This document shows, in pieces, positions 16,990-24,908 of a DNA stretch of 49,026 bases. The translations under genes were made by a program, and so were the position numbers. How positions within the stretch are numbered: the first letter of the stretch is position 1; every line of letters starts with the position of its first letter. The notes beneath the pieces are model-generated. The model searched no databases. It worked only from the letters and a program-made list of their open reading frames with translations, and had not been told where the DNA came from. This DNA is from an uncultured Mycoplasmatota bacterium (GTDB lineage: Bacteria > Bacillota_I > Bacilli_A > RF39 > UBA660), in assembly GCA_948465965.1 (NCBI GenBank), contig CAOJYR010000010.1, positions 1 through 49,026 on the forward strand, given 5' to 3'.

Positions 16990-17065
16990 GCCGAAATAGC
17001 TCAATTGGTAGAGCAACTGATTTGTAATCAGTAGGTTCCGGGTTCAAGTCCTGGTTTCGGCACCA
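16990..17065 (+). tRNA. tRNA-Thr (UGU)
   Basis: A 76-nt cloverleaf with acceptor GCCGAAA/TTTCGGC, anticodon loop TTTGTAA and encoded CCA, two bases after tRNA-Val. Confidence 0.97.
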
Positions 17066-17072
17066 TTTTTTT

Positions 17073-17157
17073 GGAGAGGTAGCGAAGTGGCTAAACGCGA
17101 CAGACTGTAAATCTGTTCTCTTTGAGTTCGATGGTTCGAATCCGTCTCTCTCCACCA
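17073..17157 (+). tRNA. tRNA-Tyr (GUA)
   Basis: An 85-nt class II tRNA with a long variable arm, anticodon loop CTGTAAA, acceptor GGAGAGG/TCTCTCC with one G-U pair, and encoded CCA. Confidence 0.96.
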
Positions 17158-17165
17158 CTAAAAAT

Positions 17166-17240
17166 TGCCTCGTAGCCAAGTGGTAAGGCATCAGACTTTG
17201 ACTCTGACATGCGTTAGTTCGAATCTAACCGAGGCAGCCA
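17166..17240 (+). tRNA. tRNA-Gln (UUG)
   Basis: A 75-nt cloverleaf with acceptor TGCCTCG/CGAGGCA (U1-A72 as in other tRNA-Gln), anticodon loop CTTTGAC, discriminator G and encoded CCA. Confidence 0.96.
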
Positions 17241-17251
17241 TTATTTTATTT

Positions 17252-17327
17252 GATCTGTTAGCTCAGTTGGTAGAGCATTTGACTTTTAATCAAAGGGTCA
17301 TGAGTTCGAATCTCATACAGATCACCA
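17252..17327 (+). tRNA. tRNA-Lys (UUU)
   Basis: A 76-nt cloverleaf with acceptor GATCTGT/ACAGATC, anticodon loop CTTTTAA and encoded CCA. Confidence 0.97.
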
Positions 17328-17330
17328 TGT

Positions 17331-17419
17331 GCCTGAGTGGCGGAATTGGTAGACGCACAGGACTTAAAATCCTGCGAGATTCAACCCTCGTGCCGGTTCA
17401 AGTCCGGCCTTAGGCACCA
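17331..17419 (+). tRNA. tRNA-Leu (UAA)
   Basis: An 89-nt class II tRNA with a long variable arm, anticodon loop CTTAAAA, acceptor GCCTGAG/CTTAGGC with one G-U pair, and encoded CCA. It is the last gene of the first tRNA operon and a likely TrmL substrate. Confidence 0.96.
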
Positions 17420-17430
17420 ACTTGAATGTC

Positions 17431-17462
17431 ACTCGTTAGTATCTTACTAATTGAGTTTTTTT
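17431..17462 (+). terminator. Terminator of the first tRNA operon
   Basis: ACTCGTTAGTA pairs with TACTAATTGAGT, with one bulge, around a TCT loop, followed by seven T residues. Confidence 0.75.
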
Positions 17463-17514
17463 ATTAATTTAACATATATTAATAAAAATCGTTATAAAAA
17501 GTTATAAAATTTTG

Positions 17515-17544
17515 TTGACATGCATAATTTTACTATGGTATAAT
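17515..17544 (+). promoter_or_regulatory. Promoter and leader of the second tRNA operon
   Basis: TTGACA (17515-17520) and TATAAT (17539-17544) have an 18-bp spacer. The leader after the -10 (17545-17570) shares almost the same sequence as the tRNA-Ala leader at 31723-31742 and can fold as TTGTC/GACAA. Confidence 0.8.
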
Positions 17545-17570
17545 CAATTTGTCGTCTGAAAAGACAAGTT

Positions 17571-17663
17571 GGAGGAATACCCAAGTCTGGTTGAAGGGAC
17601 CGGTCTTGAAAACCGGAAGGTCGTGCAAGCGGCGCAGGGGTTCGAATCCCTTTTCCTCCGCCA
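17571..17663 (+). tRNA. tRNA-Ser (UGA)
   Basis: A 93-nt class II tRNA with acceptor GGAGGAA/TTCCTCC, anticodon loop CTTGAAA, discriminator G and encoded CCA. Confidence 0.96.
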
Positions 17664-17671
17664 TTATATAT

Positions 17672-17748
<77 letters not shown>

Positions 17749-17752
17749 ATTT

Positions 17753-17829
17753 GGTCTCATGGTGCAGCTGGTTAACACGTCTGCCTGTCACGCAGAAGAT
17801 CGCGGGTTCGAGTCCCGTTGGAACCGCCA
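17753..17829 (+). tRNA. tRNA-Asp (GUC) with acceptor mismatch
   Basis: A 77-nt cloverleaf with anticodon loop CTGTCAC and encoded CCA. The acceptor is GGTCTCA/TGGAACC, giving a C4-A69 mismatch and a U5-G68 wobble where Firmicute tRNA-Asp usually has GGTCCCA/TGGGACC. Confidence 0.93.
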
Positions 17830-17832
17830 TTT

Positions 17833-17908
17833 GGCTTCATAGCTCAGTCGGTAGAGCAAGGGACTGAAAATCCCTGTGTCGCTGGTTCGATTCCCGCTGG
17901 AGCCACCA
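17833..17908 (+). tRNA. tRNA-Phe (GAA)
   Basis: A 76-nt cloverleaf with acceptor GGCTTCA/TGGAGCC (one U-G pair), anticodon loop CTGAAAA and encoded CCA. Confidence 0.96.
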
Positions 17909-17918
17909 GTTAGTATTT

Positions 17919-17952
17919 AAAGAGGGCCTTGTATATATGGTCTTCTTTTTAT
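17919..17952 (+). terminator. Terminator within the tRNA cluster after tRNA-Phe
   Basis: AAGAGGGCC pairs with GGTCTTCTT (several G-U pairs) around a 10-base loop, followed by a T tract. tRNA-Arg and tRNA-Pro lie beyond it without an obvious promoter, so readthrough is probably partial. Confidence 0.5.
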
Positions 17953-17956
17953 AATT

Positions 17957-18033
17957 GCACTCGTAGCTCAGTTGGATAGAGTGTTTGGCTACGAACCAAA
18001 AGGTCAGGGGTTCGAATCCCTTCGAGCGCACCA
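17957..18033 (+). tRNA. tRNA-Arg (ACG) with acceptor mismatch
   Basis: A 77-nt cloverleaf with anticodon loop CTACGAA; A34 is presumably deaminated to inosine. The acceptor GCACTCG/CGAGCGC contains an A3-C70 mismatch where G-C is usual. CCA is encoded. Confidence 0.93.
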
Positions 18034-18037
18034 CTAT

Positions 18038-18114
18038 CGGGAAATGGCTCAACTTGGTAGAGCACTTGGTTTGGGACCAAGGGGTTGCAGGTTCAAATCC
18101 TGTCTTCCCGACCA
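18038..18114 (+). tRNA. tRNA-Pro (UGG) with acceptor mismatch
   Basis: A 77-nt cloverleaf with anticodon loop TTTGGGA and encoded CCA. The acceptor CGGGAAA/CTTCCCG leaves an A7-C66 mismatch where G-C is usual. Confidence 0.93.
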
Positions 18115-18126
18115 TTTTGTTAAGTA

Positions 18127-18156
18127 AAACTGTATGCTGGTCGTACAGTTTTTTTT
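18127..18156 (+). terminator. Terminator ending the tRNA cluster
   Basis: AACTGTA and TACAGTT pair perfectly around a 9-base loop, followed by six further T residues. Confidence 0.8.
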
Positions 18157-18230
18157 GCAACCCCTTGGGTTCTATCAATTTATATATATAACTATATTTT
18201 AGAGTTATTTCTTTAACTATTATGGTGAAT

Positions 18231-18986
18231 TTAAATTTTATCAAATAGTTTTTCTAGATATATTTGTTTTATCTCAAAACTAGTTCCATGATCATATATT
18301 TTACCTAATTTTTTACCTGAATGGTATGTACCAACTTTAATATTTACTCTTATATATCCTTTATCTAATAGTTCTAGAAATTTATTGAAGTTTTTTAGTG
18401 TGTAAATAGTCATGCTTTTATAATAGAAGTACTCTTTATTCTTTATAAATTTATTATCTGCATTGATTACCGCTAAATATTTTAATTTTCTTAGTAATTT
18501 TTCTTCTAAAAGTTCAAAACTCCAGTAACATTCCTTCTCTATAAGTTTTTTGTTTTTATCATATATTAATAGAAATACCTTTTCTTCTTGATAGTTAACT
18601 TCTAGTTTCATCTTCCAATTCATACCTACAGAAATTAGTCTTTTTCCATATAATGATGTATATAAGACTTTGCTTTCTTTTAGTTTTCTGTCAGGCCAGC
18701 CATATGTTTCCTGTAACCTTTTTATTTCAAATAGATATTTTCCATCAAAGGTTGCATTAAAAAGGGATATATGTGGATTATTATATTTAGTATGATTTTT
18801 CTTTGTTTTTATTTCTATTCCATTAAAATCGGGAATTTCAAAGTCATTTCTATTTAATCCTAATTCTTTTTCAAAAGTATTTCCTATACTTCCTTTTCCT
18901 TTGTTAATACTTTCAATCCAACCTTTATTTGAGATTCTTTCAAATTGTGTTTTTAGTTCTATAATTGTTTGGTATATAATAAACAC
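18231..18986 (-). CDS. MvaI/BcnI-type restriction endonuclease, orphan
   Basis: A protein of about 250 residues, the size of MvaI (249) and BcnI (238). The nuclease core is visible as GKGSIGNTFEKELG followed by PDFNGIEIKTKK, where Asp and Glu-x-Lys form the metal site, then PHISLFNATFDG. The C-terminus has GTYHSGKKLGKIYDHGTSFEI, a region I associate with this family. The fold group also includes MutH, so a repair or nicking role is an alternative. No methyltransferase is nearby. The GTG at 18986 directly abuts and partly forms the GGGGGTG ribosome site; ATT (18980) or ATA (18977) would be better placed starts. Confidence 0.75.
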   Translation of the reverse strand: MFIIYQTIIELKTQFERISNKGWIESINKGKGSIGNTFEKELGLNRNDFEIPDFNGIEIKTKKNHTKYNNPHISLFNATFDGKYLFEIKRLQETYGWPDRKLKESKVLYTSLYGKRLISVGMNWKMKLEVNYQEEKVFLLIYDKNKKLIEKECYWSFELLEEKLLRKLKYLAVINADNKFIKNKEYFYYKSMTIYTLKNFNKFLELLDKGYIRVNIKVGTYHSGKKLGKIYDHGTSFEIKQIYLEKLFDKI

Positions 18987-19184
18987 CCCCTATAAACATT
19001 ATTATCAAAAAAATATTTTTTCCTTAAATATTGATAAAATATGTGGGAAAATCTTTAAAAAGCATTTTTTAATTATATTAATGATAAAACGATTTTAGTA
19101 TTTTTATATGTTTTATCTGTTGAAATTATAATATGACAGTAGTAAAACTTGGTTTTTATTCATATATTTTTTTAGGTGATAAAT

Positions 19185-20240
19185 TTGAGAAAGTATTTAT
19201 TTTTATTAGTCATTCTTTTATTTCCCTTAAATGTTTTTGCTTACACTGATACTTCTAGAAGTAGCATAGTTATGGATATTGATAGTGGTCGTATATTATA
19301 CGAAAAAAATGCTGATGAAAAGAGACTTATTGCTTCTATTACTAAAATTATGACGGCGATTGTTGCGATAGAAAATGGTGATTTATCTAAGAAAGTGACA
19401 GTTGGAGATGAGGTTTTAAAGATGTATGGAACCAATATTTATGTTGAGGTGGGTGAGAAATTAAAACTAGAAGATTTGTTGTATGGTTTGATACTTAGAA
19501 GTGGTAATGATGCATCAGTTGTAATTGCTAATGTTGTAGCGGGCAGTGAAAAAGAATTTATAAAAATGATGAATGCGAAAGCGCAAAAGATAGGAATGAA
19601 AAATACTAGTTTTTCAAATCCACATGGTTTAGATGAAGAAACTAAAAATTATTCAACTGCAAGGGATATGGCTATTTTATCTAGATATGCGTATAAAAAT
19701 GAAATATATAGGAAGATAACATCTACCAAGGAGTATGAAGTATCGACAGGTAAGAAAACTTACCTTTGGTATAATAGGAATAAATTACTCAAAGACTATA
19801 AATTTTGCACAGGTGGAAAGAATGGTTATACTCCTAGTGCTGGTAAAACTTTAGTTACTACGGCTACTAAAAATAATTTGAATTTGACTATTGTTACATT
19901 AGATGATGGTGATCAATACACAACACACAAATCTTTGTATGAGGAATTTTTTAAGAAATATAGGCGGTATGAAGTTCTTTCTAAGGATAATTTTGAGATT
20001 GATAAGAAATTTGTTAGTGGTAAAGTTTACATAAAAAAGTCATTTTACTATCCACTTTCTGATTCTGATATTGAGGATATTAAAACGATAGTATCTGTTG
20101 ATGAGGCTGTAAAAGGTGAAATCGTAGGTCATATTAATATATATTTAAGGGATGATAGAATTGGTAGCGTTAATGTTTATAGGCAAAAAGAAAAGAAAGC
20201 AGATACTTTCTTTGGTAAAATAAAGAATTTATTTACTTGA
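19185..20240 (+). CDS. dacF: D-alanyl-D-alanine carboxypeptidase, S11 family (DacF-like)
   Basis: A penicillin-binding D,D-carboxypeptidase that trims peptidoglycan stem peptides outside the membrane. The TTG at 19185 is chosen because AGGTG ends seven bases before it; this gives a 351-residue protein with a clean signal peptide (cleavage after about residue 19, VFA). Active-site motifs are Ser51-I-T-Lys54 and Ser106-G-Asn108; the third motif is Lys212-Asn-Gly214 instead of the usual KTG. A C-terminal domain follows (about 255-340). DacF-type enzymes are often forespore-expressed, but no sporulation promoter is evident here. Its end overlaps the convergent metallophosphoesterase gene by 12 bases. 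Confidence 0.92.
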   Translation: MRKYLFLLVILLFPLNVFAYTDTSRSSIVMDIDSGRILYEKNADEKRLIASITKIMTAIVAIENGDLSKKVTVGDEVLKMYGTNIYVEVGEKLKLEDLLYGLILRSGNDASVVIANVVAGSEKEFIKMMNAKAQKIGMKNTSFSNPHGLDEETKNYSTARDMAILSRYAYKNEIYRKITSTKEYEVSTGKKTYLWYNRNKLLKDYKFCTGGKNGYTPSAGKTLVTTATKNNLNLTIVTLDDGDQYTTHKSLYEEFFKKYRRYEVLSKDNFEIDKKFVSGKVYIKKSFYYPLSDSDIEDIKTIVSVDEAVKGEIVGHINIYLRDDRIGSVNVYRQKEKKADTFFGKIKNLFT

Positions 20241-21149
20241 TAATCTGAAGAAATTTATGCTTGGATGACAAAATATTCTAAATCCATTTTCGTTAGTACC
20301 TATGCCACTTGAAATATATAATTTTGAATTTTCTAGTTGATAAAATGGGTTGTAGTAATTTTTTGCACCCTTTTTTCTAATTAAGGTACCAAGATATGGG
20401 ATTCTTACCTGACCATTATGTGAATGTCCAGCTAGAAATATATCAGTTTTAAATTCATTATTAATATCATCTACTATATCCGGTTCATGAAGAAGAGTAA
20501 TTGTAAATATATTTGCATTATGGTTTTCTTCTTTAAAGTAACTATAGGCATTGGTAATATCATTTTCTTTATTAGAACTACTACTTAACCCAATTAATAA
20601 AATTGGGTTATTATCATTTTTGTAGATTAAATCATAATCATTATTCAAAACTGTAAATTCGCTTTGATTAAATATAGTAGAGAATTCTTCGTTATCTTCA
20701 TCTCCCATTATTGCATATTTACCGATTGAAGTGTTTAGTTTTTTTAGAGTTTTGATAATTTGTTCTTGTTCTTTTGATTCTAATTTGTAATTTATATCAA
20801 TTAAATCTCCTGTAAAAACTAAAATATCTGGATTTCTTTGGTTGATGATACTAACAAGATTATTTAATTCTTCTTTGAAGATTGTTGTACCATAATGGAG
20901 ATCTGAAAATTGGATTATTTTTAAACCATTAAAGTTTTCTGGTAAATTTTGTGAAATTATTCTTTCCTCCTTGACGATTATTTTTTTATTCGCAATATAT
21001 GTTGTATAAAGAAAAATTAATGTCATTGATATTATAATTATAAAAGTTAATTTTAAACAAAAAATAACTATTTTTTTTCTTTTTTCTCTGTTTTCCTCAT
21101 CGATAAGTGCTCTTTGTTTTTCCTTATTTAACTCTTCTCTAGTCGCCAT
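20229..21149 (-). CDS. Membrane-anchored calcineurin-like metallophosphoesterase (YkuE-like)
   Basis: A 306-residue protein with a cytoplasmic charged N-terminus, one membrane segment (about residues 27-50) and an extracytoplasmic metallophosphoesterase domain. Metal motifs are Asp83-x-His85 (SDLHYG), Asp115 (TGDLID), His221 (LLHEPD) and His242/His244 (AGHSHNGQ). The usual GNHD/E motif is replaced by Gly149-Asp-Glu-Asp152, so the bridging Asn and catalytic His are missing, which may alter activity. GGTG precedes the ATG. The closest functional analogues are YkuE-type enzymes acting on lipid or nucleotide phosphodiesters; the substrate is unknown. Confidence 0.88.
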   Translation of the reverse strand: MATREELNKEKQRALIDEENREKRKKIVIFCLKLTFIIIISMTLIFLYTTYIANKKIIVKEERIISQNLPENFNGLKIIQFSDLHYGTTIFKEELNNLVSIINQRNPDILVFTGDLIDINYKLESKEQEQIIKTLKKLNTSIGKYAIMGDEDNEEFSTIFNQSEFTVLNNDYDLIYKNDNNPILLIGLSSSSNKENDITNAYSYFKEENHNANIFTITLLHEPDIVDDINNEFKTDIFLAGHSHNGQVRIPYLGTLIRKKGAKNYYNPFYQLENSKLYISSGIGTNENGFRIFCHPSINFFRLSSK

Positions 21150-21236
21150 ATTATCACCAATTCTATTGTATCATATATTTGTTAATTTATTGGGAAAAAA
21201 CTTTCTTTTATGTTAAAATGTATATGGTGATGTAAA

Positions 21237-21917
21237 ATGAAAGGAAAGCATTTATTTATATTGGTTTTAGTAATTAGCTTATTTACTGTTACAGGTTGTA
21301 CAAATGAGGAGGTAAGAAAAGAAGAGCTATTGGGAATAGATTATAGTAATAGTGGTAATGAGGTTGCTTTAGATAAGTATGAAACACAAAATCCTGTTGT
21401 AGCTATGTATATTAAAGATTATGGATCTATTGTTATGGAGTTATATTCAGATAAGGCCCCTAACACTGTTAATAATTTTATTTCACTTGTAAAGAGTGGG
21501 TTTTATGACAACAATACTTTTCATAGATTAGTTCCTGGTTTTGTTTTACAGGGAGGAGATCCTACTGGTAGTGGAACAGGAGGTCCCGGATATACAATAA
21601 AGGGAGAATTTTCATCTAATGGAGTTGATAATGATTTAAAACATGATAAATGGATTTTATCTATGGCGCGCAGTCAAGATAATGATTCAGCTGGAAGTCA
21701 ATTTTTTATCATGTTAGGGGATGCTGATTATTTAGATGGAGAATATGCTGCCTTTGGAAAAGTAATTGATGGAAAAGATATAATAAGTACTATTGAAAAG
21801 GAAGAGATAGTATCTGATACTAACACTGGCAAACTTAGAAATAATTTAACTATTAAAAAAGCCCTTATTGATTTAAAGGGTAAGGAATATAGTGATGTAG
21901 AGAAGATTGATGAATAA
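21237..21917 (+). CDS. Cyclophilin-type peptidyl-prolyl isomerase lipoprotein
   Basis: A 226-residue extracytoplasmic foldase. The signal peptide ends in a lipobox VTGC, with Cys21 as the predicted lipidated residue. The cyclophilin domain (about 52-215) contains FHRLVPGFVLQGGDP with the catalytic Arg, and GSQFFIMLGDADYLDGEYAAFGKV. It probably assists folding of secreted proteins on the outer face of the membrane. The ATG lies seven bases after GGTGAT. A terminator overlaps the stop codon. Confidence 0.95.
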   Translation: MKGKHLFILVLVISLFTVTGCTNEEVRKEELLGIDYSNSGNEVALDKYETQNPVVAMYIKDYGSIVMELYSDKAPNTVNNFISLVKSGFYDNNTFHRLVPGFVLQGGDPTGSGTGGPGYTIKGEFSSNGVDNDLKHDKWILSMARSQDNDSAGSQFFIMLGDADYLDGEYAAFGKVIDGKDIISTIEKEEIVSDTNTGKLRNNLTIKKALIDLKGKEYSDVEKIDE

Positions 21918-21931
21918 TAATCTTCTTTTTT
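21901..21931 (+). terminator. Terminator of the cyclophilin gene
   Basis: AGAAGATT and AATCTTCT pair perfectly around a 10-base loop that includes the stop codon, followed by T residues. Confidence 0.8.
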
Positions 21932-21987
21932 GTTTAAAAAATAGCTATATAGATTAATAATTCCAGAAAATATATTGAATAAAACTG

Positions 21988-22016
21988 TTGAAAAACATGA
22001 AAAAATAAGTTATAAT
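21988..22016 (+). promoter_or_regulatory. Promoter of the valS T-box leader
   Basis: TTGAAA (21988-21993) and TATAAT (22011-22016) are 17 bp apart, directly upstream of the leader RNA. Confidence 0.7.
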
Positions 22017-22024
22017 TACAAACA

Positions 22025-22250
22025 GATGCAAGGAATCTGAGGAGTAAGTATTTTCTTTTATATAGAGAGTTAATGGATGGTGGAAATTAACAAAAGAGGT
22101 ATTGAAGGTAGCAGAGGAGCATGATTTCTGAAAAGTGAGTAAGTTATCCCGGATTATTCCGTTATTGATTTTTAAGATATCATAGTAATGATATGAATTA
22201 AGGTGGTACCACGAGCTATTCGTCCTTAGGGATGGATAGTTTTTTATTTT
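22025..22250 (+). promoter_or_regulatory. T-box riboswitch (valine) controlling valS
   Basis: A tRNA-sensing leader. The diagnostic T-box AAGGTGGTACCACG is at 22200-22213. The terminator stem is CTATTCGTCC/GGATGGATAG (22216-22239) with a T tract. Stem I contains the GGTGGAAA distal-loop sequence near 22078. The likely specifier is GTA at 22108-22110, read by the single tRNA-Val(UAC) found here at 16911. Uncharged tRNA-Val should stabilise the antiterminator and raise valS expression. Confidence 0.93.
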
Positions 22251-22263
22251 AGAGGTGATTAAG

Positions 22264-22380
22264 TTGAAAAAGAATAATGGAATATATGATTCTAAAGGTA
22301 ATATTATTAGGGAGGTAGACCTTAGAAATTTAATCTATAATAAAAGAAAGGATGATTGTGATGTTAGAAAAAAAATATAA
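22264..22380 (+). CDS. Small ORF between T-box and valS
   Basis: A 38-residue frame starting with TTG, preceded by AGAGGTG at ideal spacing, directly after the T-box terminator. The product begins [17 protein letters not shown] and is charged and basic towards the end. It overlaps the start of valS by 20 bases in another frame, so its translation would be coupled to valS. I recognise no family. It could be a coupling leader ORF or a remnant. Confidence 0.4.
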   Translation: MKKNNGIYDSKGNIIREVDLRNLIYNKRKDDCDVRKKI

Positions 22381-24892
22381 TCATAAGGAAGTAGAGAAAA
22401 ATAAATATGATGAATGGAAGAGTAAGGGGTATTTTAAGTCTGATAGTAAGAGTGATAAGACTCCGTTTTGTGTAGTTATTCCTCCTCCAAATGTTACAGG
22501 TAAACTTCATTTGGGACATGCTTGGGATGTAACGCTTCAAGATATTATTATACGTTATAAGAGAATGCAAGGATATGATTGCTTATGGCTTCCAGGAATG
22601 GATCATGCTGGTATTGCAACACAGGCAAAAGTTGATAAAAGATTAAAAGAGCAAGGAATTAAACCACGCGAGATGGAACGTGAGGAGTGGTTAAAGCAAG
22701 CTTGGTCTTGGAAGGATGAATACGCTAATACGATTCATGAGCAATGGGCTAAAATGGGGATTTCAGTTGACTATTCTAAGGAAAGATTTACTTTAGATGA
22801 AGGATTAAATAAAGCGGTAAATAAAGTTTTTATTGATTTATATAATAAGGGATTAATCTATAGAGGAGAACGTATTATTAATTGGGATCCAGAACAAATG
22901 ACTGCTTTATCTAATGAAGAGGTTATTTATAAAGAAGATAAAGGTGCTTTTTATCATTTAAAATACTTTATTGAAGGGGAGGATAGGTATTTAGAAGTTG
23001 CGACTACTCGTCCTGAAACTTTATTTGGAGATACGGCTGTTGCGGTTAATCCTAAAGATCTACGATATAAAGATTTAATTGGTAAAAATGTAGTATTACC
23101 TATTGTTAATAGGTTAATTCCAATCGTCGGAGATATTCATGCTGATCCTGAATTTGGAACAGGTGTTGTTAAAATTACTCCAGCTCATGATCCTAACGAC
23201 TTTGAGGTTGGCGCTCGTCATAATTTAGAAAGAGTTGTAGTCATGAATCCTGATGCTACTATGAACGAGAAGGCCGGAAAGTATGCCGGAATGAGTCGTG
23301 AAGAATGTCGAGATGCTTTAGTTAAAGATTTACGTGACGCTGATTTATTAATTAAAGTAGAAGAAATGATCCATTCTGTTGGGCATAGTGAAAGAAGTGA
23401 TGCAGTAGTTGAACCTTATCTTTCTAAACAATGGTTTGTAAAAATGAGACCTCTTGCTGATCGGGTATTAGAAAATCAAAAGAATAAGGATACAAAGGTT
23501 AACTTTGTACCACCACGATATGAGAAGACCATGAATCACTGGATGGAAATTACATATGACTGGTGTATTTCTCGTCAGTTGTGGTGGGGACATAGAATTC
23601 CTGCTTGGTATAAGGATGATGAAGTAAAAGTACAAGTAAAGTCACCTGGGGATGGATGGGTACAGGATCCTGATGTCTTAGATACTTGGTTTAGTAGTGC
23701 TCTTTGGCCATTTTCAACATTAGGTTGGCCAGAAGATACGGAACTTTTTGACAGATATTATCCAAATGATGTCTTAGTAACTGGTTATGATATTATTCCA
23801 TTTTGGGTAAATAGAATGACTTTCCAGGGACTTGAATTTACTGGAAAAAGGCCTTTTAAGGATTGCTTAATTCATGGACTTATTCGTGATAAGGAAGGTC
23901 GTAAAATGAGTAAGTCTTTAGGAAATGGAGTTGACCCAATGGATGTTATTGATGAGTATGGTTGTGATGCTTTAAGATACTTTTTAACAACAAATTCTGC
24001 TCCTGGTATGGATTTAAGATATGATATTGATAAGGTAAAATCTAGTTGGAATTTTATTAATAAGTTATGGAATGCAAGTCGTTTTGTTCTTATGAATATA
24101 GATGATTTAAAAGAGAAGAATATAAAACTTCAGGAGTTAACTTTATATGATAAGTGGATTTTAACTAAAAAGAATCTTTTAATTAAGAGTGTAATTCATA
24201 GTATGGATAAGTATGAATTCCATAATGTTGGAAATGAACTTTATAAATTTATTTGGGAAGATTTTTGTGATTGGTATATTGAACTTACTAAGAATAATAT
24301 GAGTATAACTACTAAGAGTGTGTTACTTGAGGTGCTTACTGATATTTTAAAACTTCTTCATCCATTTATGCCTTATGTTACTGAAGAGATTTACTCTATG
24401 TTACCTGTAAGGGAAGAAGAGTCTATTATGATTACTAATTATCCAGTTTATGATAAAAATAGTGTTTACAAAGAAGAAAGTGAGAAGTTAGAGCGTGTTT
24501 TAGAGGATATCGTTGCGATACGTAATATGAAAGCCACTAATAAGGTTACTAAACAGGCACTTGTAAACTTTAAATGTAGTAGTGATGACTTGATTTCGAT
24601 TTATAAGTCCCAACTTAAAATAGTAGATGATAATTTGTGCAGTGATAATCCAAGTGATATGGGTAGTTGTAATTATAAGTCAAATACTATTGATATTACT
24701 TATTTCTTTGAGCAAGAAAGTATTGATATTAAGGCACGTGAAGAAGAGATTAAGAAGTTAGAACAGTCTATTGAAAGAAGAAAGAAATTACTTTCTAATG
24801 AAAACTATGTAAATAAAGCTCCTTCGCATGTAGTTCTTGCTGATCGTAAGAAGTTAGCTGAAGAAGAAGAAAAATTAAATAATTTAAAATAG
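22361..24892 (+). CDS. valS: Valyl-tRNA synthetase
   Basis: A class Ia aminoacyl-tRNA synthetase of about 843 residues. [16 protein letters not shown] holds the HIGH-type motif, and [10 protein letters not shown] holds KMSKS. A CP1 editing domain lies between them, with an anticodon-binding domain and the C-terminal coiled coil typical of ValRS (last about 60 residues). The ATG at 22361 is preferred because AAAGG lies nine bases upstream; an ATG at 22352 abuts that site. Control is by the upstream valine T-box. In B. subtilis valS follows spoVID-ysxE and precedes folC; here folC is absent and an HEXXH gene follows. Confidence 0.98.
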   Translation: MLEKKYNHKEVEKNKYDEWKSKGYFKSDSKSDKTPFCVVIPPPNVTGKLHLGHAWDVTLQDIIIRYKRMQGYDCLWLPGMDHAGIATQAKVDKRLKEQGIKPREMEREEWLKQAWSWKDEYANTIHEQWAKMGISVDYSKERFTLDEGLNKAVNKVFIDLYNKGLIYRGERIINWDPEQMTALSNEEVIYKEDKGAFYHLKYFIEGEDRYLEVATTRPETLFGDTAVAVNPKDLRYKDLIGKNVVLPIVNRLIPIVGDIHADPEFGTGVVKITPAHDPNDFEVGARHNLERVVVMNPDATMNEKAGKYAGMSREECRDALVKDLRDADLLIKVEEMIHSVGHSERSDAVVEPYLSKQWFVKMRPLADRVLENQKNKDTKVNFVPPRYEKTMNHWMEITYDWCISRQLWWGHRIPAWYKDDEVKVQVKSPGDGWVQDPDVLDTWFSSALWPFSTLGWPEDTELFDRYYPNDVLVTGYDIIPFWVNRMTFQGLEFTGKRPFKDCLIHGLIRDKEGRKMSKSLGNGVDPMDVIDEYGCDALRYFLTTNSAPGMDLRYDIDKVKSSWNFINKLWNASRFVLMNIDDLKEKNIKLQELTLYDKWILTKKNLLIKSVIHSMDKYEFHNVGNELYKFIWEDFCDWYIELTKNNMSITTKSVLLEVLTDILKLLHPFMPYVTEEIYSMLPVREEESIMITNYPVYDKNSVYKEESEKLERVLEDIVAIRNMKATNKVTKQALVNFKCSSDDLISIYKSQLKIVDDNLCSDNPSDMGSCNYKSNTIDITYFFEQESIDIKAREEEIKKLEQSIERRKKLLSNENYVNKAPSHVVLADRKKLAEEEEKLNNLK

Positions 24893-24908
24893 TTAAGAGT
24901 TTTGGTTT

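Noticed and set aside
16973-17191. Minus-strand frame across the tRNA genes resembling deposited 'hypothetical proteins'
   Set aside because: It is the antisense translation of tRNA genes, a known annotation artefact.
17165-17413. Plus-strand frame over tRNA-Gln, Lys and Leu
   Set aside because: It lies wholly in tRNA genes and has no ribosome site.
17837-18244. Minus-strand frame of 135 codons over tRNA-Phe, Arg and Pro
   Set aside because: It is antisense of tRNA genes; the peptide motifs are the usual tRNA-derived artefact.
18901-19098. Plus-strand frame opposite the start of the restriction enzyme gene
   Set aside because: No ribosome site, and it overlaps a recognisable gene.
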